Source of the DNA: Pratylenchus scribneri
Taxonomy: Eukaryota; Nematoda; Chromadorea; Rhabditida; Pratylenchidae
DNA: 64,000 nucleotides
Assembly: GCA_030063045.1 (NCBI GenBank)
Contig: JAQSEB010000112.1
Location: 62,001-126,000, forward strand
Direction: 5' to 3'
Shown here: positions 55,209 through 64,000 of the stretch, piece after piece
Numbering within the stretch: the first letter of the stretch is position 1
Layout: the number at the start of each line of letters is the position of its first letter
Made by a program: the position numbers and the translations under genes
Notes under the pieces: model-generated
What the model saw: the letters and a program-made list of their open reading frames with translations, nothing else
Database searches by the model: none
What the model was told of the DNA's origin: nothing

Positions 55209-56054
55209 CCTAGAATCTACTTAAAAAATACTATTAGAAAAGATTGAGGGGAATAATATTAAAATTCCACAGAGAAATAGCGATTTTAAACTTTTTTTCT
55301 TAAAACTCATAGAAAATTTCAATTTCAAATATTTCAAATACATGTATGGCCTAGAATCTACTTAAAAAATACTATTAGAAAAGATTGAGGGGAATAATAT
55401 TAAAATTCCACAGAGAAATAGCGATTTTAAACTTTTTTTCTTAAAACTCATAGAAAATTTCAATTTCAAATATTTCAAATACATGTATGGCCTAGAATCT
55501 ACTTAAAAAATACTATTAGAAAAGATTGAGGGGAATAATATTAAAATTCCACAGAGAAATAGCGATTTTAAACTTTTTTTCTTAAAACTCATAGAAAATT
55601 TCAATTTCAAATATTTCAAATACATGTATGGCCTAGAATCTACTTAAAAAATACTATTAGAAAAGATTGAGGGGAATAATATTAAAATTCCACAGAGAAA
55701 TAGCGATTTTAAACTTTTTTTCTTAAAACTCATAGAAAATTTCAATTTCAAATATTTCAAATACATGTATGGCCTAGAATCTACTTAAAAAATACTATTA
55801 GAAAAGATTGAGGGGAATAATATTAAAATTCCACAGAGAAATAGCGATTTTAAACTTTTTTTCTTAAAACTCATAGAAAATTTCAATTTCAAATATTTCA
55901 AATACATGTATGGCCTAGAATCTACTTAAAAAATACTATTAGAATAGATTGAGGGGAATAATATTAAAATTCCACAGAGAAATAGCGATTTTAAACTTTT
56001 TTTCTTAAAACTCATAGAAAATTTCAATTTCAAATATTTCAAATACATGTATGG
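55209..56054. repeat. Type C monomers upstream of the 1692-bp HOR
   Basis: Six C monomers. The last (from 55914) carries AGAATAGATT, a mutation shared with the first monomer of the following HOR. Confidence 0.85.
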
Positions 56055-57746
56055 CCTAGAATCTACTTAAAAAATACTATTAGAATAGATTGAGGGGAAT
56101 AGTATTAAAAATCCGAAGAGAAATAACGATTTTAAACTTTTTTTCTTAAAACTCATAGAAAATTTCAATTTCAAATATTTCAAATACATGTATGGCCTAG
56201 AATCTACTTAAAAAATACTATTAGAAAAGATTGAGGGGAATAATATTAAAATTCCACAGAGAAATAGCGATTTTAAACTTTTTTTCTTAAAACTCATAGA
56301 AAATTTCAATTTCAAATATTTCAAATACATGTATGGCCTAGAATCTACTTAAAAAATACTATTAGAAAAGATTGAGGGGAATAATATTAAAATTCCACAG
56401 AGAAATAGCGATTTTAAACTTTTTTTCTTAAAACTCATAGAAAATTTCAATTTCAAATATTTCAAATACATGTATGGCCTAGAATCTACTTAAAAAATAC
56501 TATTAGAAAAGATTGAGGGGAATAATATTAAAATTCCACAGAGAAATAGCGATTTTAAACTTTTTTTCTTAAAACTCATAGAAAATTTCAATTTCAAATA
56601 TTTCAAATACATGTATGGCCTAGAATCTACTTAAAAAATACTATTAGAAAAGATTGAGGGGAATAATATTAAAAATCCGAAGAGAAATAACGATTTTAAA
56701 CTTTTTTTCTTAAAACTCATAGAAAATTTCAATTTCAAATATTTCAAATACATGTATGGCCTAGAATCTACTTAAAAAATACTATTAGAAAAGATTGAGG
56801 GGAATAATATTAAAATTCCACAGAGAAATAGCGATTTTAAACTTTTTTTCTTAAAACTCATAGAAAATTTCAATTTCAAATATTTCAAATACATGTATGG
56901 CCTAGAATCTACTTAAAAAATACTATTAGAAAAGATTGAGGGGAATAATATTAAAATTCCACAGAGAAATAGCGATTTTAAACTTTTTTTCTTAAAACTC
57001 ATAGAAAATTTCAATTTCAAATATTTCAAATACATGTATGGCCTAGAATCTACTTAAAAAATACTATTAGAAAAGATTGAGGGGAATAATATTAAAATTC
57101 CACAGAGAAATAGCGATTTTAAACTTTTTTTCTTAAAACTCATAGAAAATTTCAATTTCAAATATTTCAAATACATGTATGGCCTAGAATCTACTTAAAA
57201 AATACTATTAGAAAAGATTGAGGGGAATAATATTAAAATTCCACAGAGAAATAGCGATTTTAAACTTTTTTTCTTAAAACTCATAGAAAATTTCAATTTC
57301 AAATATTTCAAATACATGTATGGCCTAGAATCTACTTAAAAAATACTATTAGAAAAGATTGAGGGGAATAATATTAAAAATCCGAAGAGAAATAACGATT
57401 TTAAACTTTTTTTCTTAAAACTCATAGAAAATTTCAATTTCAAATATTTCAAATACATGTATGGCCTAGAATCTACTTAAAAAATACTATTAGAAAAGAT
57501 TGAGGGGAATAATATTAAAATTCCACAGAGAAATAGCGATTTTAAACTTTTTTTCTTAAAACTCATAGAAAATTTCAATTTCAAATATTTCAAATACATG
57601 TATGGCCTAGAATCTACTTAAAAAATACTATTAGAAAAGATTGAGGGGAATAATATTAAAATTCCACAGAGAAATAGCGATTTTAAACTTTTTTTCTTAA
57701 AACTCATAGAAAATTTCAATTTCAAATATTTCAAATACATGTATGG
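56055..57746. repeat. 1692-bp, 12-monomer HOR, copy 1
   Basis: Twelve C-like monomers of 141 bp, in which the AAAAATCCGAAG/AACG variant occupies positions 1, 5 and 10 (ATTAAAAATC at 56104, 56668, 57373). The first also has AGAATAGATT and GAATAGTATT. The spacing of the variant is therefore 4-5-3 monomers. Confidence 0.92.
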
Positions 57747-59438
57747 CCTAGAATCTACTTAAAAAATACTATTAGAATAGATTGAGGGGAATAGTATTAA
57801 AAATCCGAAGAGAAATAACGATTTTAAACTTTTTTTCTTAAAACTCATAGAAAATTTCAATTTCAAATATTTCAAATACATGTATGGCCTAGAATCTACT
57901 TAAAAAATACTATTAGAAAAGATTGAGGGGAATAATATTAAAATTCCACAGAGAAATAGCGATTTTAAACTTTTTTTCTTAAAACTCATAGAAAATTTCA
58001 ATTTCAAATATTTCAAATACATGTATGGCCTAGAATCTACTTAAAAAATACTATTAGAAAAGATTGAGGGGAATAATATTAAAATTCCACAGAGAAATAG
58101 CGATTTTAAACTTTTTTTCTTAAAACTCATAGAAAATTTCAATTTCAAATATTTCAAATACATGTATGGCCTAGAATCTACTTAAAAAATACTATTAGAA
58201 AAGATTGAGGGGAATAATATTAAAATTCCACAGAGAAATAGCGATTTTAAACTTTTTTTCTTAAAACTCATAGAAAATTTCAATTTCAAATATTTCAAAT
58301 ACATGTATGGCCTAGAATCTACTTAAAAAATACTATTAGAAAAGATTGAGGGGAATAATATTAAAAATCCGAAGAGAAATAACGATTTTAAACTTTTTTT
58401 CTTAAAACTCATAGAAAATTTCAATTTCAAATATTTCAAATACATGTATGGCCTAGAATCTACTTAAAAAATACTATTAGAAAAGATTGAGGGGAATAAT
58501 ATTAAAATTCCACAGAGAAATAGCGATTTTAAACTTTTTTTCTTAAAACTCATAGAAAATTTCAATTTCAAATATTTCAAATACATGTATGGCCTAGAAT
58601 CTACTTAAAAAATACTATTAGAAAAGATTGAGGGGAATAATATTAAAATTCCACAGAGAAATAGCGATTTTAAACTTTTTTTCTTAAAACTCATAGAAAA
58701 TTTCAATTTCAAATATTTCAAATACATGTATGGCCTAGAATCTACTTAAAAAATACTATTAGAAAAGATTGAGGGGAATAATATTAAAATTCCACAGAGA
58801 AATAGCGATTTTAAACTTTTTTTCTTAAAACTCATAGAAAATTTCAATTTCAAATATTTCAAATACATGTATGGCCTAGAATCTACTTAAAAAATACTAT
58901 TAGAAAAGATTGAGGGGAATAATATTAAAATTCCACAGAGAAATAGCGATTTTAAACTTTTTTTCTTAAAACTCATAGAAAATTTCAATTTCAAATATTT
59001 CAAATACATGTATGGCCTAGAATCTACTTAAAAAATACTATTAGAAAAGATTGAGGGGAATAATATTAAAAATCCGAAGAGAAATAACGATTTTAAACTT
59101 TTTTTCTTAAAACTCATAGAAAATTTCAATTTCAAATATTTCAAATACATGTATGGCCTAGAATCTACTTAAAAAATACTATTAGAAAAGATTGAGGGGA
59201 ATAATATTAAAATTCCACAGAGAAATAGCGATTTTAAACTTTTTTTCTTAAAACTCATAGAAAATTTCAATTTCAAATATTTCAAATACATGTATGGCCT
59301 AGAATCTACTTAAAAAATACTATTAGAAAAGATTGAGGGGAATAATATTAAAATTCCACAGAGAAATAGCGATTTTAAACTTTTTTTCTTAAAACTCATA
59401 GAAAATTTCAATTTCAAATATTTCAAATACATGTATGG
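57747..59438. repeat. 1692-bp, 12-monomer HOR, copy 2
   Basis: The variant recurs at 57796, 58360 and 59065, each +1692 from copy 1, and AGAATAGATT with AGTATT is again in the first monomer. I noticed no other difference. A third copy starts at 59439 with a CCGAAG monomer, but it lacks the AGAATAG mark and has one extra T in its head (CCTTAGAATC). Confidence 0.92.
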
Positions 59439-61553
59439 CCTTAGAATCTACTTAAAAAATACTATTAGAAAAGATTGAGGGGAATAATATTAAAAATCCG
59501 AAGAGAAATAACGATTTTAAACTTTTTTTCTTAAAACTCATAGAAAATTTCAATTTCAAATATTTCAAATACATGTATGGCCTAGAATCTACTCAAAAAA
59601 TACTATTAGAAAAGATTGAGGGGAATAATATTAAAATTCCACAGAGAAATAGCGATTTTAAACTTTTTTTCTTAAAACTCATAGAAAATTTCAATTTCAA
59701 ATATTTCAAATACATGTATGGCCTAGAATCTACTTAAAAAATACTATTAGAAAAGATTGAGGGGAATAATATTAAAATTCCACAGAGAAATAGCGATTTT
59801 AAACTTTTTTTCTTAAAACTCATAGAAAATTTCAATTTCAAATATTTCAAATACATGTATGGCCTAGAATCTACTTAAAAAATACTATTAGAAAAGATTG
59901 AGGGGAATAATATTAAAATTCCACAGAGAAATAGCGATTTTAAACTTTTTTTCTTAAAACTCATAGAAAATTTCAATTTCAAATATTTCAAATACATGTA
60001 TGGCCTAGAATCTACTTAAAAAATACTATTAGAAAAGATTGAGGGGAATAATATTAAAATTCCACAGAGAAATAGCGATTTTAAACTTTTTTTCTTAAAA
60101 CTCATAGAAAATTTCAATTTCAAATATTTCAAATACATGTATGGCCTAGAATCTACTTAAAAAATACTATTAGAAAAGATTGAGGGGAATAATATTAAAA
60201 TTCCACAGAGAAATAGCGATTTTAAACTTTTTTTCTTAAAACTCATAGAAAATTTCAATTTCAAATATTTCAAATACATGTATGGCCTAGAATCTACTTA
60301 AAAAATACTATTAGAAAAGATTGAGGGGAATAATATTAAAATTCCACAGAGAAATAGCGATTTTAAACTTTTTTTCTTAAAACTCATAGAAAATTTCAAT
60401 TTCAAATATTTCAAATACATGTATGGCCTAGAATCTACTTAAAAAATACTATTAGAAAAGATTGAGGGGAATAATATTAAAATTCCACAGAGAAATAGCG
60501 ATTTTAAACTTTTTTTCTTAAAACTCATAGAAAATTTCAATTTCAAATATTTCAAATACATGTATGGCCTAGAATCTACTTAAAAAATACTATTAGAAAA
60601 GATTGAGGGGAATAATATTAAAATTCCACAGAGAAATAGCGATTTTAAACTTTTTTTCTTAAAACTCATAGAAAATTTCAATTTCAAATATTTCAAATAC
60701 ATGTATGGCCTAGAATCTACTTAAAAAATACTATTAGAAAAGATTGAGGGGAATAATATTAAAATTCCACAGAGAAATAGCGATTTTAAACTTTTTTTCT
60801 TAAAACTCATAGAAAATTTCAATTTCAAATATTTCAAATACATGTATGGCCTAGAATCTACTTAAAAAATACTATTAGAAAAGATTGAGGGGAATAATAT
60901 TAAAATTCCACAGAGAAATAGCGATTTTAAACTTTTTTTCTTAAAACTCATAGAAAATTTCAATTTCAAATATTTCAAATACATGTATGGCCTAGAATCT
61001 ACTTAAAAAATACTATTAGAAAAGATTGAGGGGAATAATATTAAAATTCCACAGAGAAATAGCGATTTTAAACTTTTTTTCTTAAAACTCATAGAAAATT
61101 TCAATTTCAAATATTTCAAATACATGTATGGCCTAGAATCTACTTAAAAAATACTATTAGAAAAGATTGAGGGGAATAATATTAAAATTCCACAGAGAAA
61201 TAGCGATTTTAAACTTTTTTTCTTAAAACTCATAGAAAATTTCAATTTCAAATATTTCAAATACATGTATGGCCTAGAATCTACTTAAAAAATACTATTA
61301 GAAAAGATTGAGGGGAATAATATTAAAATTCCACAGAGAAATAGCGATTTTAAACTTTTTTCTTAAAACTCATAGAAAATTTCAATTTCAAATATTTCAA
61401 ATACATGTATGGCCTAGAATCTACTTAAAAAATACTATTAGAAAAGATTGAGGGGAATAATATTAAAATTCCACAGAGAAATAGCGATTTTAAACTTTTT
61501 TTCTTAAAACTCATAGAAAATTTCAATTTCAAATATTTCAAATACATGTATGG

Positions 61554-61694
61554 CCTAGAATCTACTTAAAAAATACTATTAGAAAAGATTGAGGGGAATA
61601 ATATTAAAATTCCACAGAGAAATAGCGATTTTAAACTTTTTTTCTTAAAACTCATAGAAAATTTCAATTTCAAATATTTCAAATACATGTATGG
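61554..61694. repeat. Representative 141-bp monomer (type C)
   Basis: This is a reference copy for the numbering used elsewhere (monomer position 1 = first C of CCTAGAATC). Landmarks: A-run at 15-20, GAGGGG at 38-43, palindrome TAATATTA near 46-53, variable CCACAG at 59-64, the only CpG in AGCGAT at 71-76, TTTTAAAC at 76-83, T-run at 84-90, CTCATAGAAAATT at 98-110, spaced TTTCAA motifs at 110-130, perfect palindrome ATACATGTAT at 130-139, and GGCC at the junction with the next monomer. Differences between monomer types cluster at positions 11-14, 27-31, 37-43, 59-63, 70-73, the T-run length (about 4-9) and the tail 109-126. The remaining blocks are nearly invariant across the window. Confidence 0.93.
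61683..61692. other. Conserved 10-bp palindrome ATACATGTAT (example copy)
   Basis: The perfect palindrome ATACATGTAT lies immediately 5' of the GGCC or AACC that joins adjacent monomers, so it marks the monomer boundary in almost every copy. It contains ACATGT, a restriction site that would cut the array into a monomer ladder. Rare exceptions change its centre: ACACGTAT near 3627, ATATGTAT near 3767, ACATCTAT at 42222, 47582 and 49838, ACATAAAT near 42926 and 48286, and ACATATAT in the four monomer junctions 63375-63806. A symmetrical conserved site could bind a dimeric protein, but that is inference only. Confidence 0.8.
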
Positions 61695-63385
61695 CCTAGA
61701 ATCTACTTAAAAAATACTATTAGAAAAGATTGAGGGGAATAATATTAAAATTCCACAGAGAAATAGCGATTTTAAACTTTTTTTCTTAAAACTCATAGAA
61801 AATTTCAATTTCAAATATTTCAAATACATGTATGGCCTAGAATCTACTTAAAAAATACTATTAGAAAAGATTGAGGGGAATAATATTAAAATTCCACAGA
61901 GAAATAGCGATTTTAAACTTTTTTTCTTAAAACTCATAGAAAATTTCAATTTCAAATATTTCAAATACATGTATGGCCTAGAATCTACTTAAAAAATACT
62001 ATTAGAAAAGATTGAGGGGAATAATATTAAAATTCCACAGAGAAATAGCGATTTTAAACTTTTTTTCTTAAAACTCATAGAAAATTTCAATTTCAAATAT
62101 TTCAAATACATGTATGGCCTAGAATCTACTTAAAAAATACTATTAGAAAAGATTGAGGGGAATAATATTAAAATTCCACAGAGAAATAGCGATTTTAAAC
62201 TTTTTTTCTTAAAACTCATAGAAAATTTCAATTTCAAATATTTCAAATACATGTATGGCCTAGAATCTACTTAAAAAATACTATTAGAAAAGATTGAGGG
62301 GAATAATATTAAAATTCCACAGAGAAATAGCGATTTTAAACTTTTTTTCTTAAAACTCATAGAAAATTTCAATTTCAAATATTTCAAATACATGTATGGC
62401 CTAGAATCTACTTAAAAAATACTATTAGAAAAGATTGAGGGGAATAATATTAAAATTCCACAGAGAAATAGCGATTTTAAACTTTTTTTCTTAAAACTCA
62501 TAGAAAATTTCAATTTCAAATATTTCAAATACATGTATGGCCTAGAATCTACTTAAAAAATACTATTAGAAAAGATTGAGGGGAATAATATTAAAATTCC
62601 ACAGAGAAATAGCGATTTTAAACTTTTTTTCTTAAAACTCATAGAAAATTTCAATTTCAAATATTTCAAATACATGTATGGCCTAGAATCTACTTAAAAA
62701 ATACTATTATAAAAGATTGAGGGGAATAATATTAAAATTCCACAGAGAAATAGCGATTTTAAACTTTTTTTCTTAAAACTCATAGAAAATTTCAATTTCA
62801 AATATTTCAAATACATGTATGGCCTAGAATCTACTTAAAAAATACTATTAGAAAAGATTGAGGGGAATAATATTAAAATTCCACAGAGAAATAGCGATTT
62901 TAAACTTTTTTTCTTAAAACTCATAGAAATTTCAATTTCAAATATTTCAAATACATGTATGGCCTAGAATCTACTTAAAAAATACTATTAGAAAAGATTG
63001 AGGGGAATAATATTAAAATTCCACAGAGAAATAGCGATTTTAAACTTTTTTTCTTAAAACTCATAGAAAATTTCAATTTCAAATATTTCAAATACATGTA
63101 TGGCCTAGAATCTACTTAAAAAATACTATTAGAAAAGATTGAGGGGAATAATATTAAAATTCCACAGAGAAATAGCGATTTTAAACTTTTTTTCTTAAAA
63201 CTCATAGAAAATTTCAATTTCAAATATTTCAAATACATGTATGGCCTAGAATCTACTTAAAAAATACTATTAGAAAAGATTGAGGGGAATAATATTAAAA
63301 TTCCACAGAGAAATAGCGATTTTAAACTTTTTTTCTTAAAACTCATAGAAAATTTCAATTTCAAATATTTCAAATACATATATGG

Positions 63386-64000
63386 CCTAGAATCTGCCTA
63401 AAAAATACTATTAGAAAAGATTGAGGGGAATAATATTAAAATTCCGAAGAGAAATAGCGATTTTAAACTTTTTTTCTTAAAACTCATAGAAAATTTCAAT
63501 TTCAAATATTTCAAATACATATATGGCCTAGAATCTGCCTAAAAAATACTATTAGAAAAGATTGAGGGGAATAATATTAAAATTCCACAGAGAAATAGCG
63601 ATTTTAAACTTTTTTCTAAAAACTCATAGAAAATTTCAATTTCAAATATTTCAAATACATATATGGCCTAGAATCTGCCTAAAAAATACTATTAGAAAAG
63701 ATTGAGGGGAATAATATTAAAATTCCACAGAGAAATAGCGATTTTAAACTTTTTTCTAAAAACTCATAGAAAATTTCAATATCAAATATTTCAAATACAT
63801 ATATGGCCTAGAATCTGCCTAAAAAATACTATTAGAAAAGATTGAGGGGAATAATATTAAAATTCCGAAGAGAAATAGCGATTTTAAACTTTTTTCTAAA
63901 AACTCATAGAAAATTTCAATTTCAAATATTTCAAATACATGTATGGCCTAGAATCTACTTAAAAAATACTATTAGAAAAGATTGAGGGGAATAATATTAA
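63386..64000. repeat. Diverging monomers at the right edge
   Basis: Monomers at 63386, 63527, 63667 and 63807 have TCTGCC heads and are mostly 140 bp with a 6-T run. They are linked by ACATATATGG, which breaks the otherwise conserved palindrome. One has CAATATCAAAT in its tail (near 63780). The last, partial monomer (63947-64000) returns to the TCTACTT head. The array continues past the window. Confidence 0.9.

Larger units (their letters stand above)
59439..63385. repeat. Near-uniform type C run, 28 monomers
   Basis: After the CCGAAG monomer at 59439 and one with ACTCAAAAAA at 59581, about 26 C monomers follow that look the same. Exceptions are a 6-T run near 61360 (140 bp), ATTATAAAAG near 62706, and one lost A (CATAGAAATTTC) near 62925 (140 bp). 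The regular 141-bp period equals 47 codons, yet each frame still carries stops. Uniformity suggests recent amplification. Confidence 0.92.
1..64000. repeat. AT-rich satellite array spanning the whole window
   Basis: The first monomer begins at base 1 with CCTAGAATCT and the same head recurs every 140-149 bp to the end of the window (for example 142, 283, 423, 564 ... 63807, 63947). I found no interruption by unique sequence, transposon or inverted segment. All monomers have the same orientation. GC is about 23% by hand count of one monomer. No gene is present. Every frame of the monomer on both strands meets a stop; the most open frame is on the minus strand, about 46 codons, and is closed once per monomer. 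Satellites of this size, AT-richness and HOR organisation are typical of eukaryotic centromeric, pericentromeric or subtelomeric heterochromatin (established knowledge). The exact chromosomal role and species cannot be told from sequence alone. Both ends are cut by the window. Confidence 0.98.

Noticed and set aside
59581..63385. Periodic minus-strand open frame (period 141 = 3 x 47) that might encode a repeat protein
   Set aside because: The frame is open for at most about 46 codons and ends in TAA or TAG in every monomer. The other five frames also have stops, and composition is simply AT-driven.
1..64000. Regularly repeated sequence resembling a CRISPR array
   Set aside because: Repeats are contiguous 140-149-bp units with no unique spacers and no cas genes.
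1..64000. CENP-B box
   Set aside because: The CGGG core is absent from every monomer type I read; the monomer usually has just one CpG, in (A/G)CGAT.
1..64000. Telomeric repeats or a transposon-derived unit
   Set aside because: No TTAGG, TTAGGG or TTTAGGG tracts, no terminal inverted repeats, target-site duplications or coding remnants of a mobile element were seen.
1..64000. AT-rich organelle control region or bacterial DNA
   Set aside because: A 64-kb pure tandem array with nested HORs and no genes does not fit organelle or bacterial genomes.

Overview
The whole 64,000-base window is one uninterrupted tandem satellite-DNA array. Roughly 450 head-to-tail monomers, all in the same orientation, fill it from base 1 to base 64,000. 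The usual monomer is 140-141 bp, with 149-bp and 120-bp length variants. A hand count of one representative 141-bp monomer gives 33 G+C, about 23% GC. I see no protein-coding gene, RNA gene, transposon, CRISPR array or unique spacer. All six frames of the representative monomer contain stops, so nothing longer than about 46 codons can be open. Array length, AT-richness and higher-order repeat (HOR) structure indicate a eukaryotic (peri)centromeric or other heterochromatic satellite from a long-read assembly. I do not recognise the family and cannot name the organism. The array is cut by both window edges, so its true ends are not seen.

Layout by monomer type. Names are mine, based on linked diagnostic bases. 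From 1 to 12,154 there is a mosaic of old-looking variants, including a tetramer HOR (1-1106), a 2090-bp 15-monomer tandem duplication (4200-8379) and a 1404-bp 10-monomer HOR (7819-10626, partial third copy to 11320). From 12,155 to 21,959 a 140-bp 'ggaga/ctgaag' type dominates. It includes 15 consecutive monomers that read as identical (13415-15514) and a 24-monomer 3364-bp HOR. From 21,960 to 26,452 there is another mosaic. From 26,594 to 37,004 a distinct block holds exactly 71 monomers: 50 long (149 bp) and 21 short (141 bp), differing by an 8-bp tail indel. Their L/S order records nested trimer (439 bp) and 12-mer (1748 bp) periods. From 37,005 to 55,208 'A', 'B' and 'C' monomers are interleaved, dominated by a 38-monomer 5360-bp tandem duplication (38281-49000) with a truncated third copy. 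From 55,209 to 63,385 almost pure type C occurs, including a 12-monomer 1692-bp HOR with 4-5-3 spacing of a variant, then a nearly uniform run. From 63,386 to the end C gives way to slightly diverged monomers.

The sequence therefore has no gene system. Its content is its evolutionary record: domains of different age, nested HORs, chimeric monomers at domain edges, deletions at microhomologies and rare variants carried as tracers. These fit unequal crossing-over or replication-slippage/gene-conversion homogenisation. Sequence type and copy similarity suggest the youngest amplifications are at about 13.4-15.5 kb, 38-49 kb and 59-63 kb. Some long identical copies could also be assembly artefacts, and read depth would be needed to exclude this.
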